In this document: positions 1-8,598 of the stretch, one piece after another
Numbering within the stretch: position 1 is the first letter of the stretch
Layout of the letters: every line of letters starts with the position of its first letter
Translations under genes and position numbers: made by a program
Notes under the pieces: model-generated
What the model was told of the DNA's origin: nothing
Databases searched by the model: none
What the model saw: only the letters and a program-made list of their open reading frames with translations
Assembly (NCBI RefSeq): GCF_003113895.1
Contig: NZ_BDUD01000001.1
Span: 5,001,315 to 5,065,314 of the forward strand
Reading direction: 5' to 3'
DNA from: Nostoc commune NIES-4072
GTDB lineage: Bacteria; Cyanobacteriota; Cyanobacteriia; Cyanobacteriales; Nostocaceae
DNA: 64,000 nt

Positions 1-2554
1 CACAAGCACCAGAGAACTCAAATAAAGGTTCTTGCAGTTGTTGTTGGCGAATCTGGTTTAATTTTAGCGATCGCCTGTCAGGATTAGGTAAACTCAAGAA
101 GAAATCCCAGTTTTTTCGCTCTTGTTCCCGCAATGGCAACTGCTGTGCCATGTTAATCGCTTTCCGCAATGGCTCAGATTTATCTTTAGCAGGGCAAATA
201 TTTACACAAATAGTGCATCCTGTGCAATCTTCTGGAGCAACTTGAATGGTAAATTTTTGATTGGCAAAGTCTTTATCTTTTGCACCAGTTGACTTGAAAG
301 TTTCTGGTGCATTAACTAATTCATCAGCTTGATAAGCCTTTGCACGAATGGCACTGTGGGGACAAACCATCACGCACTTACCACATTGAACGCAGACATC
401 CGGCTCCCACACAGGTATCTCTTCGGCAACGTTACGTTTTTCCCATTTGGCAGTACCTACGGGAAAAGTGCCATCAACTGGTAGTGTGCTAACAGGTAAG
501 TCATCACCTTCCCAAACCATAATTTTGCCCAGAACTTCCCGCACAAATTCGGGAGCAGAATTAAGAGTAGAGACGCGATTCATCGCGTCTGTGTGAGGAG
601 TAGAGACGCGATTCATCGCGTCTGTACAAGAGGTGATTGTTTGTGGGATGTCTACTTTATGCAAGTTGTCTAAGGTGTTATCTACAGCTTGCAAGTTCAT
701 GCGGATAACTTCTGCACCTTTTTTACCGTAGGTTTTATCAATCGCTTGTTTGATTTTAGCGATCGCTTCTTCCTGTGGCAAGACACCCGCTAAGGCAAAG
801 AAGCATACCTGCATAATAGTGTTAATTCTCCCACCCATGCCACTTTCGCGGGCAACTTGGCTAGCATTAATCACATATAACTTCAAATGCTTGTCGATAA
901 TTTGCTGCTGTACCTTTAGCGGCAAATATTCCCAAACGGTATCTGCATTGTATGGACTGTTAAGCAGCAAAGTCGCCCCAGGAGTAGCAGTCTTCAAAAT
1001 ATCTATGCGTTCTAGAAATCCCCAGTGATGACAACCAATAAAGTTGGCTTGGTCAATTAAGTAGGTGGAACGAATTGGCTCTTTACCAAAGCGTAAATGA
1101 GAGACGGTCATCGAACCAGATTTCTTGGAGTCAAAGACAAAGTAGCCTTGGGCGTAATTGTCGGTTTCTTCACCAATAATCTTGATGGAGTTTTTGTTAG
1201 CCCCAACTGTACCATCCGCGCCCAACCCATAGAACATTGCCCGAACAACGTTATCCGATTCTGTAGAGAAATTAGGGTCAAAGCTCAAGGAAGTATGACT
1301 AACGTCGTCATTAATCCCGATAGTAAAGTGATTTTTCGATTTAGCTTGAGCAAGGTTATCAAAAATCCCCTTCACCATCGCCGGAGTAAATTCTTTAGAA
1401 GAAAGACCATAACGCCCACCAATAATTTTAGGGTATGAGAAAGTATTTTCTCCCCCTGCCTCCCCTGCTTCCCCTGCTCCCCCTGCTCTCTTATCTCCCC
1501 ACGCTTCATGGATAGCAGCTACAACATCTAAATACAAAGGCTCACCGGCGCTACCTGCTTCTTTGGTGCGGTCGAGAACTGCGATCGCCTTTACACTAGT
1601 TGGTAATACTGCAACAAACCTTTGGACATCAAAGGGGCGGTAAAGTCGCACTTTCACTACACCAAGTTTTTCACCACGGGCGTTAAGGTAATCTACTGTT
1701 TCATGGACAGTTTCACAACCTGAACCCATAAGAACGATAACGCGATCGGCATCCTTAGCGCCGTAATATTCATAGATTTTATAATGCCTTCCTGTGCGTT
1801 CTCCAAATTCATCCATGATGCGCTGGACAATTTCTGGACAAGCATTGTAATAAAGGTTAGCACCTTCCCGTCCTTGGAAATAGACATCGGGGTTTTGGGC
1901 AGTACCGCGCAATACTGGACGATCTGGGGTGAGGGCACGGCTGCGGTGGGCGAGTATTAGGTTATCGTGGATGAGCGATCGCAAATCATCATCTGACAGC
2001 AATTTGACTTTCTGCACTTCATGTGATGTGCGGAAGCCATCAAAGAAATGCATAAACGAGACTCGCGTCTCTAAGGTAGCTGCATGAGCAATGAGAGCAA
2101 AATCTTGACTTTCTTGCACCGAAGCCGAACACAGCAGAGCGAAACCAGTCGCACGGGCTGCCATCACGTCGCTATGGTCGCCAAAAATTGATAACGCATG
2201 GGTAGCCAAAGAACGGGCGGCAACGTGAACCACGGCGCTAGTAAGTTCACCAGCAATTTTGTAGAAGTTGGGTATCATCAATAATAATCCCTGAGATGCC
2301 GTGAAGGTGGTACTCAGGGAACCTGTTTGCAATGCCCCATGCACAGCGCCAGCCGCTCCCCCCTCGCTTTGCATCTGCACGACGCTAGGAATAGTACCCC
2401 AGAGGTTGGGACGACCTTCGGCTGACCAAGCATCTGCCCATTCACCCATTGCTGAAGAGGGGGTAATGGGATAAATGGCAATCACTTCATTTAATTTGTA
2501 AGCAACACGGGCAACAGCCTCATTCCCGTCGATGGTTGCAAAGGTTTTGTTCAT
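1..2554 (-). CDS. nifJ: Pyruvate:ferredoxin (flavodoxin) oxidoreductase, 3' end outside window
   Basis: Oxidises pyruvate to acetyl-CoA and CO2 and reduces ferredoxin or flavodoxin, a route that can feed electrons to nitrogenase. About 851 codons are visible from the ATG at 2554; the family is near 1200 residues, so the C-terminal thiamine-diphosphate domain lies beyond position 1. The N-terminal pyruvate-binding signature YPITPSSAMGEWAD is present. Two ferredoxin-type [4Fe-4S] motifs are seen: CVQCGKCVMVC (about residues 721-731) and CTGCTICVNIC (about 779-789). The reading frame is the same at the start and at the Fe-S motifs. Two stretches look inserted: a glycine/alanine/glutamate run (about residues 355-370) and a doubled TDAMNRVST peptide (about 645-662). 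Both are in frame, so the gene is probably functional. The ORF track misses it only because the stop lies outside. Confidence 0.95.
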   Translation of the reverse strand, partial: MNKTFATIDGNEAVARVAYKLNEVIAIYPITPSSAMGEWADAWSAEGRPNLWGTIPSVVQMQSEGGAAGAVHGALQTGSLSTTFTASQGLLLMIPNFYKIAGELTSAVVHVAARSLATHALSIFGDHSDVMAARATGFALLCSASVQESQDFALIAHAATLETRVSFMHFFDGFRTSHEVQKVKLLSDDDLRSLIHDNLILAHRSRALTPDRPVLRGTAQNPDVYFQGREGANLYYNACPEIVQRIMDEFGERTGRHYKIYEYYGAKDADRVIVLMGSGCETVHETVDYLNARGEKLGVVKVRLYRPFDVQRFVAVLPTSVKAIAVLDRTKEAGSAGEPLYLDVVAAIHEAWGDKRAGGAGEAGEAGGENTFSYPKIIGGRYGLSSKEFTPAMVKGIFDNLAQAKSKNHFTIGINDDVSHTSLSFDPNFSTESDNVVRAMFYGLGADGTVGANKNSIKIIGEETDNYAQGYFVFDSKKSGSMTVSHLRFGKEPIRSTYLIDQANFIGCHHWGFLERIDILKTATPGATLLLNSPYNADTVWEYLPLKVQQQIIDKHLKLYVINASQVARESGMGGRINTIMQVCFFALAGVLPQEEAIAKIKQAIDKTYGKKGAEVIRMNLQAVDNTLDNLHKVDIPQTITSCTDAMNRVSTPHTDAMNRVSTLNSAPEFVREVLGKIMVWEGDDLPVSTLPVDGTFPVGTAKWEKRNVAEEIPVWEPDVCVQCGKCVMVCPHSAIRAKAYQADELVNAPETFKSTGAKDKDFANQKFTIQVAPEDCTGCTICVNICPAKDKSEPLRKAINMAQQLPLREQERKNWDFFLSLPNPDRRSLKLNQIRQQQLQEPLFEFSGAC
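568..625. repeat. Two palindromic repeat units inside nifJ
   Basis: Two copies of a unit with a 9-bp perfect palindrome, AGACGCGAT-TC-ATCGCGTCT, at 571-590 and 604-623, separated by a short spacer. On the minus strand each unit reads DAMNRVST in the nifJ frame. A third copy sits at the end of devC (4799-4818) and a degenerate one at 39064-39083. In the other places it is at or beyond a gene end, so its presence inside a conserved enzyme is unusual. Confidence 0.85.
1446..1490. repeat. Low-complexity CCCCTGC run in frame inside nifJ
   Basis: A purine/pyrimidine-biased stretch of short CCCCTGC/CTCC units. Read on the minus strand it gives an AGGAGEAGEAGG peptide between the conserved segments ending HEAWGD and beginning NTFSYPKIIGGRYG. 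Such runs are usual between genes in Nostoc-type genomes; here the frame is kept. Confidence 0.7.
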
Positions 2555-2870
2555 AATATGATTTTTGTCCCCGCCTCTAAGCTGCATTATCAGAACGTAT
2601 GAATATAAGAATCAGAAATAGCCAGTATTAGAAAGTAAGTGTATTATCTGCATTCAAAATTTCACGGTAGGATCTACTCCGTGTTTAAAGGATATGTTGA
2701 TACCTTTAGGCTCTTAAATTAACTTTCAATCAATACTGCATCTATTAATATCTCATCCGCAATCCTGCATCTATTAATATGTATTAATAATGTACTCAAT
2801 GACCAAAGTCTTTGTTTTAAAAGGCTTTTAGATAATTTATTCTTTTTTGCGGGGTAGAGGGACGGGAATA
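2555..2870. promoter_or_regulatory. nifJ upstream region with a direct repeat
   Basis: No gene is seen in these 316 bases. They are AT-rich and contain an exact 16-bp direct repeat, CTGCATCTATTAATAT, at 2736-2751 and 2765-2780, a spacing of 29 bp, about 180-230 bp upstream of the nifJ start. It could be a regulator site, but I recognise no known operator, so this is only a candidate. Confidence 0.3.
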
Positions 2871-3379
2871 TTACATTGCTAATCGCCGATTTCCATACCA
2901 TTGACTCAAATCATTCTCAATCGCCTCAAGAATCGCGATCGCCTCAGTTATTGATTTTGCATCGGCAGCTAAAAGTGCAAACCCTCGCTCAACCCGTTGT
3001 TGATAGTCCTGTGGGCAAATAGCAAACCTATTAGCGATTGCAATCGCCCCCTTTTCATTCAACAGGTAATCTTCATTGAGCGCGAATAAAACTTGATTCA
3101 TACACGCGACACTGCGGAAACAACAACCTGCTGCGTAAACAACATCATCGCGTGCGATTGCCTTTTTTGCGACCAACAGCGAGAAACTTATTTCCCAGGC
3201 GAAAGTATCAATAGTTGCCTGTTTCAGCCCAACTGGATACGGGTTTGTTTTTACCTTCATAGCTTCTAAAACACCATTAGAGTCGTAAAGTACCTGACAA
3301 AGAGCAATTTCTCCCATATAAATAGAGGACACAAACCCATGAGGATGTCCTGGTTGATAATCAATAGTAATGCGTCCTA

Positions 3380-3625
3380 TAGGATTACTATTTGATTTTT
3401 GTAGGACTTACGCAAAAATTGCTAAAAAGCTTAATTTCTCGAACCGCCAAGACGCCAAGAGCGCCGAGAATTCGTAGAGTGTGCGTAAGTCCTATTTTGA
3501 ACAAAATTAGGTGTTGTAGAGTGTGTTAGAACGGAGTTCGTAACGCACTATTATCAAGGGTTTGATGCGTTACGCTGTCGCTAACACATCCTACGGATAT
3601 TTTCAGAAATCAAACCGGATTCCTA
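3380..3625. mobile_element. MITE-like element, family 1 (carries a nested element)
   Basis: The element has imperfect terminal inverted repeats: its ends read TAGGATTACTATTTGATTTT and TAGGAATCCGGTTTGATTTC inward. It is flanked by TA on both sides (3378-3379 and 3626-3627). Apart from a nested insertion it matches the 149-bp copies at 36101-36249 and 55182-55330. It has no coding capacity. A TA target duplication is typical of elements moved by IS630/Tc1-mariner transposases, so that family is inferred. Confidence 0.85.
3402..3494. mobile_element. MITE-like element, family 2, nested in family 1
   Basis: A 93-bp element with perfect 13-bp terminal inverted repeats, TAGGACTTACGCA and its complement. 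It lies inside the family 1 element and is flanked by the direct repeat TTTTG. The uninterrupted family 1 copies show GATTTTTGAAC at this point, which fits a 5-bp duplication. A related, more worn copy is at 39625-39714. The interior carries the CGCCAAGACGCCAAGAG type of motif common between genes in Nostoc. Confidence 0.8.
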
Positions 3626-4002
3626 TATATGGCAATCATCAATCACACGATTTACCTTCACCAAATCGCGGTAGAGAAAATCTACACTTACACCTTGAAC
3701 CTGTAGCCAACCACCACCGTTAATCCACTTTCCCCATTCCCCGATCGCAGTAATCAAATTTACACGATGCTTATCATCAAGCTCACAGGCGAGGCGATTT
3801 AGAGCTATTAAATCGGGCGGTTTTTCTGGATTGTAATAAATCCCCAAATCCACATCTGATTTGTTATTATGGTTGCCCCGTGCCCGTGAACCACCCAATG
3901 AGACGGCTATAATTCCCTCAATTGACTGCAAACTTGAAACAATATGGTTGATGAATTGAGGTGATTCTTTATTCATAGATTTTTGCAAATTACGAATTAG
4001 TA

Positions 4003-4755
4003 TTACTTGCTCGTTGTGACAGAATCTGCGCCATCGGTCTTTAACTGACCATCTTCCATATAAATGATGCGATCGGCAATATCGAGGATGCGATTATCGT
4101 GGGTAACTAGCAAAATTGTACAACCTTGTTCTTTGGCTAGCTTCTGCATTATTTCTACGACATCGCGCCCAGATTTTTTGTCGAGTGCAGCAGTGGGTTC
4201 ATCTGCTAAAACAATTTTAGGATGGCTAACTAAAGCACGAGCGATCGCTACCCGTTGTTTTTGCCCTCCAGACAGTTTCTCTGGGTAGTAATTTACACGA
4301 TTACCTAAACCGACAGTTTCCAAAATAGCGATCGCTTTAGCATCAATATCCTGATTTAAAAAATCCTCATGCAACTCTAAAGACATCCGCACATTTTCTC
4401 TTGCTGTCAAAAAAGTCATCAGGTTATGAGCCTGGAAAATATAGCCAATCTGGCGGCGAAGTTTAGTTAATTGCAGCTTTTTAGCGCCACGAATTTCCTC
4501 TCCTAATATTTTGAGACTACCTTCTTGAGCAGAACGCAATCCACCCATTAAGGTTAACAAGGTAGTTTTCCCCGAACCAGAGGGGCCAGTCATAATAACG
4601 ATTTCCCCAGCCTTAATCTCCAAATTAATATCGAATAATACTTGTTTGCGAAGCGCACCTTCACCAAAATAGTGGTTAAGATTACTGATAGAAATTACAG
4701 ATTCTAAAACAGAAAGTGTTGAGTTGGAATTTTCTGGTAAAGATTTTTGCAACAT
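4003..4755 (-). CDS. devA: DevA-family ABC transporter ATP-binding protein
   Basis: ATPase subunit (250 aa) of a DevBCA/MacB-type exporter. It shows Walker A GPSGSGKTT (about residues 57-65), the signature LSGGQKQRVAIARAL (about 161) and Walker B VLADEPTAALD (about 184), the set typical of the LolD/MacB group. It lies downstream of devC and devB on the same strand, so the three probably make one transporter with DevB as the periplasmic adaptor and an outer-membrane TolC-like partner encoded elsewhere. In Anabaena the founding DevBCA exports heterocyst glycolipids, but cyanobacteria carry several paralogues. Control by a TetR gene here suggests a stress or small-molecule export role, which is inference. 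Confidence 0.88.
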   Translation of the reverse strand: MLQKSLPENSNSTLSVLESVISISNLNHYFGEGALRKQVLFDINLEIKAGEIVIMTGPSGSGKTTLLTLMGGLRSAQEGSLKILGEEIRGAKKLQLTKLRRQIGYIFQAHNLMTFLTARENVRMSLELHEDFLNQDIDAKAIAILETVGLGNRVNYYPEKLSGGQKQRVAIARALVSHPKIVLADEPTAALDKKSGRDVVEIMQKLAKEQGCTILLVTHDNRILDIADRIIYMEDGQLKTDGADSVTTSK

Positions 4756-4796
4756 AGGATTTTATAAAGCATTGGGTATAGGGAAATAATTCTTGT

Positions 4797-4818
4797 AGAG
4801 ACGCGATTCATCGCGTCT
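4797..4818. repeat. Palindromic repeat abutting the devC stop
   Basis: One copy of the unit that is doubled inside nifJ (palindrome at 4799-4818). The devC stop codon TAG (4817-4819 on the minus strand) is formed at the edge of this palindrome, so the repeat overlaps the last base pairs of the gene. It could form a stable hairpin in the devC-devA spacer. Confidence 0.8.
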
Positions 4819-5983
4819 AAAAAACATCAGCAGGGTCAGCAGATCGTAACTTCCGCATGGCGATCGCTCCAGAAACACTACACATAATCACGGTCAAAAT
4901 CCAAACCTGTATCGCCCGTTCCATTTTCATGAAAATAGGAAGCATCGTCGCCGCGTATGTGACTTGATACAATCCAAAAGAAAGGATGAATCCAGGCAAA
5001 AAACCTAAGATAGCTAATAACAATGCTTCTTGAATTAGAACTCCCAAGAGATAATTATCGGTGTATCCCATTGCTTTGAGGGTGGCATATTCTGGCAAGT
5101 GGTCAGAAACATCCGAGTAAAGGATTTGGTAGACAATCACGATGCCAACAATAAACCCAACTGCTGTACCTAAACCGAAAATAAAACCAATGCCAGTACC
5201 TTGTTCCCAGTAAGTTCTCTCCACTTTGGCAAACTCTTCTGGAGTGAGGACTCTGACATCTTTAGGTAGTCCATTGACAAGTTGCGATCGCACTTTTTCT
5301 GTATCGGCATCTGGTTTAAGCGTAATCAATCCAACTTCGATGCGATCGGGTTGACGCTGTGGAAATAGCTGAAGAAAGGTCGAATCACTGGTGATCACAT
5401 TACCATCGGCAGCAAAGGAAGCACCATCAGTAAACAAGCCCTTAACAAAAACGGCTTTACTATTGAGTTCCGTGTCAAATTTGCCTGTTTTCTTAAAGAT
5501 ATCGCCAACTGCTCCGTATTCTGGACGACCTGCCTGGTCAAACAGAACTTGATACAACTGTTTAAGGTGATGCTGATTTTGTTTAATTTCGGGCGATTTG
5601 AATGGTGATTGTGCCGGATCAACACCCCAAACTAAAATGGCACGCTCAAGACGTGTTTCAGGATTTCGCCACTGTCCGGTACTGATGTAGACAGAATTAA
5701 CTGACTGAACACCTTCATAAGCTAATGTTTGATATAGTCGCTCTCTAGAAAAGTTTTTTACAGAAAACAAAGTTTGAAATTGGGGACTAATTAAAACCAA
5801 ATCTGCCTGTAAATTGCGATGAGGTTTCACAGCAGCATCAAAAAGCGCACTTTCAAATCCCAACTGGATAAACATCAGCATATCGGCAAAGGTAATACCT
5901 GCGACTGCAACAGCCAGACGGGTTTTTTCTTTCATTAACTGCCGCCATGCTAGCGGCGTTTTGCGAAATAGTTTAGAAAACAT
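4817..5983 (-). CDS. devC: DevC-family ABC transporter permease
   Basis: Inner-membrane permease of the DevBCA exporter (388 aa). It has the FtsX/MacB layout: one N-terminal membrane segment (about residues 25-45), a large periplasmic domain (about 50-260), and three C-terminal segments (about 265-290, 318-345 and 360-380). The stretch around DHLPEYATLKAMGY just before the C-terminal helices is typical of DevC proteins. It lies between the DUF2834 gene and devA. The stop codon overlaps a palindromic repeat. Confidence 0.88.
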   Translation of the reverse strand: MFSKLFRKTPLAWRQLMKEKTRLAVAVAGITFADMLMFIQLGFESALFDAAVKPHRNLQADLVLISPQFQTLFSVKNFSRERLYQTLAYEGVQSVNSVYISTGQWRNPETRLERAILVWGVDPAQSPFKSPEIKQNQHHLKQLYQVLFDQAGRPEYGAVGDIFKKTGKFDTELNSKAVFVKGLFTDGASFAADGNVITSDSTFLQLFPQRQPDRIEVGLITLKPDADTEKVRSQLVNGLPKDVRVLTPEEFAKVERTYWEQGTGIGFIFGLGTAVGFIVGIVIVYQILYSDVSDHLPEYATLKAMGYTDNYLLGVLIQEALLLAILGFLPGFILSFGLYQVTYAATMLPIFMKMERAIQVWILTVIMCSVSGAIAMRKLRSADPADVF

Positions 5984-5997
5984 ATTTAAAAAATCCT

Positions 5998-6333
5998 TTA
6001 ATAACCCAGTGTTTCAGCTTGCTGTTCAAGTTGGCGCTCTCGCATTAAAAGAAATAGGGGAAGACCTAAAGAAACACCAACTAAAAGATTACAGGCAATA
6101 TAAACCCAAAGATTTTGCATTTTCAGACGTGTTCCTTCCCAAAATACAAATGTCCACAATACTAGCGATGAAACAATAACATCCATGCCAAAAAAACCAG
6201 AAATTCTGTTGGCAAAGAGTTGTTCAAAAAATAGCTTTATATCAAGACCATGCTCTAAGATAAATGGAACAAACTGGGAGTAAGGTAAAAGGAAGCCAAG
6301 TACACAAAGCAGAAGATATATGACTTTAACCAT
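5998..6333 (-). CDS. DUF2834 family small membrane protein
   Basis: The 111-aa start at 6333 is chosen because an AAGGTGAA ribosome site lies just upstream and the 33 residues before it in the open frame do not look like protein. It has three or four hydrophobic segments (about residues 3-20, 40-58, 68-85) and a charged tail; the core LLPYSQFVPFILEHG and the FFGMDVIVSSLVLW segment match DUF2834. The function of DUF2834 is not known. Its place between devB and devC, 14 bp from devC, suggests it is made together with the exporter and may help it. Confidence 0.8.
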   Translation of the reverse strand: MVKVIYLLLCVLGFLLPYSQFVPFILEHGLDIKLFFEQLFANRISGFFGMDVIVSSLVLWTFVFWEGTRLKMQNLWVYIACNLLVGVSLGLPLFLLMRERQLEQQAETLGY

Positions 6334-6385
6334 GATTAAATTCACCTTATAAAAAATGATGGAATACACGAGATAGCGAACAACT

Positions 6386-7675
6386 CTATATTTCAATTGC
6401 TGTCTGTATCTGTAAGTTAGTGAAACCTGCAACTCGTTTGCTGTCTTCAGGATTGAGGCGAATTTTCACCTCAACTACTCGGCTATCAAGGTTCTCCCCT
6501 GGCTGGTTGCTGAAAACGTTTTGTCTATTCACCTGCAAACCAATTTGGGCAACGGTTCCTCGCAGTTCACCGACAAATGCCTGACTGATAATCACTGCCT
6601 GTTGTCCTAGTTTCACTTTACCGATGTCGGTTTGATAAACTTCTGCTACTGCCATCATCTGGTTTGTTTGCGCTAAGTCTGCAATGCCAGAAGCACTAAT
6701 TTTTTCTCCAACTCGCGTATGAATTTTGATGATTTGCCCCGCCATCGGTGCTTTGATGTAAGCACCCGCTAACTCGGTTTGAGCATGTTTAAGTGTGGCG
6801 ATCGCATTTTCAACTTCTGTCTTGGCTGCGGCGACATCTACAGGTCGGACTTCTGCAATACTGTTAAGTGTGGCTTTGGCTTCATTAACTTGCTTGCTAC
6901 CAGTGGCGTTAGTACGGGCGAGTGCTGCTTTAGCTTCGGCAAGTTGTTTGCTAGCAGTGGTGTTAATCCGGTTGAGAACTGCTTTGGCTTCGTCTACTTG
7001 CTGTTTGGCAGTTTCTACAGTCAAACCTTTGCTATCGTACAAAGAATTAGAAATTGCACCTTGAGAATAGAGCTGCTGATAACGTTGATATTCGGCTGAG
7101 GCATTTTTGAGTTCTGCCTCTAGCTTCTTAATGGTTGCCTCTTGCGCTATTTTGTCGCCTTCCCACTGTGCCTCTATGCGGAATATCGCTTCCTGTTGCG
7201 CTGTTCTGTCTCCTTGGGATTGGGCCTGGAGACGTTCAACGCTTGCCTGCTGGGCCTGAATTTCTCCTGCTTTTGCTCCTGCTTGCACTTGAGCGAGTTT
7301 AGCTTGAGCAACTCTGACTTGTTGTTGGGCTTGTAGTACAGCAGTTTGCAAGCGATCGCGAGCATCTAAAATTGCTACCACCTGTCCAGCTTTAACGCGA
7401 TCGCCTTCTTTGACTAGAATTTTGGCAATGCGATCGCCATCCAATGCTAAAGGCGCAAACAAGCTAATTACCTCTGCTTCCGGTTCTAGCCGTCCTAATG
7501 CAGCTACTTTTTGAATCTTGGGCGTGGTTTCAACTGGTTCAGATTTCTCGGTTTGAGCAACTAATCCAAACTGAGAAATCCCATAAGCAACAATTCCACC
7601 TGTAATAGCAGTTGCTGCAATTACTAATGTAATTAACCCTTTTTTAGAAGCTTTTTTTGACAGCTTTTGAACCAT
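6386..7675 (-). CDS. devB: DevB-family periplasmic adaptor (HlyD/membrane fusion protein)
   Basis: Adaptor subunit of the DevBCA exporter. The start at 7675 (429 aa) is preferred over the ATG at 7690 because AGAGGA sits at the right distance before it. A basic N-terminus and one membrane helix (about residues 12-35) are followed by the biotinyl-lipoyl half motif around LGRLEPEAEV, a long alpha-helical hairpin (about 100-290) made of Ala/Gln/Lys-rich near-repeats such as AEAKAAL and NEAKATL, then the second lipoyl half and beta-barrel. The coiled-coil would span the periplasm towards a TolC-type channel. It is the first structural gene after the TetR gene. Confidence 0.9.
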   Translation of the reverse strand: MVQKLSKKASKKGLITLVIAATAITGGIVAYGISQFGLVAQTEKSEPVETTPKIQKVAALGRLEPEAEVISLFAPLALDGDRIAKILVKEGDRVKAGQVVAILDARDRLQTAVLQAQQQVRVAQAKLAQVQAGAKAGEIQAQQASVERLQAQSQGDRTAQQEAIFRIEAQWEGDKIAQEATIKKLEAELKNASAEYQRYQQLYSQGAISNSLYDSKGLTVETAKQQVDEAKAVLNRINTTASKQLAEAKAALARTNATGSKQVNEAKATLNSIAEVRPVDVAAAKTEVENAIATLKHAQTELAGAYIKAPMAGQIIKIHTRVGEKISASGIADLAQTNQMMAVAEVYQTDIGKVKLGQQAVIISQAFVGELRGTVAQIGLQVNRQNVFSNQPGENLDSRVVEVKIRLNPEDSKRVAGFTNLQIQTAIEI

Positions 7676-7794
7676 GTTTTTTCCTCTCATAAAAACTTAT
7701 TTTATCTATCTTAAATGAGTCAGCTTGTTTCAAAAATAATTTAGGTTAACTTATTATACATATAGCAGTTTACAACCAGCATAAGTTACATAGC

Positions 7795-8412
7795 CTAACT
7801 CTCTAAACTTGATAGAACGTGCGTTTGAGCTTTTATTTCTGCTGGATATTGCGGTAAATATACTGTCAGCATTTTGCCTAACAACGCACATTGTTCAATA
7901 AAATCAATTGTTTCATTACCCCATAACTTCTCCAGAATTAAACCATCTACAAAGCTCAAAACAAAGGAAGCCAATACCGAATCTTGGATACCAAATAAAT
8001 CGCCAATCACCTTTTGATAGCGCTGATTATTCCGCTTAAAAATGCTATTTTTTAACATTTCTTTAGAGTCTTTGTGTTGGCAAAAATCAATCCAAATGTA
8101 AGTCCATTTAATGAAGTAATCTTCGTTTTTTACTAGATATCTTCCTAATGCTTCCATTGATTCTTGTAGCGTTTGCGCTCCTTGTAGTTCAGCTAATGCT
8201 GTACTTAAGTCTTGCTCACAAATCTCCTGCGCCAATTGCTCAAATAGAGCTTGCTTGCTAGGAAAATAGTGGTACAACGTACCAGTAGAAACCCTTAATC
8301 CCTCAGCAATTTGGCGCATAGTGATGGAACCATAACCTTTTTCGGCAAATAAATCAAAGCACTTGTCGAGCAGTTCTTTACGGTATTGCTCATGGTCAAC
8401 AATCTTAGGCAT
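7795..8412 (-). CDS. TetR/AcrR family transcriptional regulator
   Basis: A 205-aa one-domain repressor. The N-terminal helix-turn-helix reads ITMRQIAEGLRVSTGTLYHY followed by FPSKQALF (about residues 26-55), the classic TetR recognition helix. The C-terminal part is a helical ligand-binding domain with no recognisable specificity. It is transcribed in the same direction as devB-DUF2834-devC-devA and about 120 bp ahead of devB, so it most likely controls that exporter and itself. A candidate operator lies at 8426-8445. Confidence 0.9.
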   Translation of the reverse strand: MPKIVDHEQYRKELLDKCFDLFAEKGYGSITMRQIAEGLRVSTGTLYHYFPSKQALFEQLAQEICEQDLSTALAELQGAQTLQESMEALGRYLVKNEDYFIKWTYIWIDFCQHKDSKEMLKNSIFKRNNQRYQKVIGDLFGIQDSVLASFVLSFVDGLILEKLWGNETIDFIEQCALLGKMLTVYLPQYPAEIKAQTHVLSSLES

Positions 8413-8425
8413 GATTCAACTTATT

Positions 8426-8445
8426 TATATCGAATGCTCGTTATA
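8426..8445. promoter_or_regulatory. Candidate TetR operator
   Basis: Arms TATATCGA and TCGTTATA form an inverted repeat with one mismatch over 8 bp and a 4-bp spacer, 14 bp before the TetR start and within the divergent gap to the xylanase gene. Size and position suit a TetR dimer, but no footprint or second copy supports it. Confidence 0.35.
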
Positions 8446-8598
8446 TATTAATATAGCATCTTTATTGCTGATATATAAAAGCATAGTTGATTGATTTCAA
8501 TCAAATAGATGAGTGTGGGAGTCATAACTAAACATAAAAAAGTATAAAAAAATATTATATAATAGGATAATCTATGTGTTTTTAATTAAGTACAATGT

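Larger units (their letters stand above)
2871..3976 (-). pseudogene. Nucleotidyltransferase gene split by a nested small element
   Basis: The 5' part (3623-3976, ATG at 3976) has the polymerase-beta-type nucleotidyltransferase signature GGSRARGN...SDVDLG, with the metal-binding Asp pair. It ends DDCHI and then a stop supplied by the inserted element. The 3' part (2871 to about 3377) resumes with GRITIDYQPGHPHGF and continues for about 165 residues to a normal stop. Removing 3380-3625 and one TA restores one frame reading DDCHIGRITIDY, so the ancestral protein was about 285 residues: an N-terminal transferase domain and a helical C-terminal domain. It is the last gene after devA on this strand. 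The GTG at 3332 could start a C-terminal peptide, but nothing suggests it is used. The substrate is unknown; related proteins modify small molecules or act as MNT-type antitoxins. Confidence 0.85.

Noticed and set aside
2719..2901. 60-codon frame overlapping the end of the nucleotidyltransferase gene
   Set aside because: It runs into the real 3' part of the broken gene in another frame and resembles no protein.
4799..4818. Palindromic repeat as a CRISPR unit
   Set aside because: Copies are scattered with no regular spacers and no cas genes are present.
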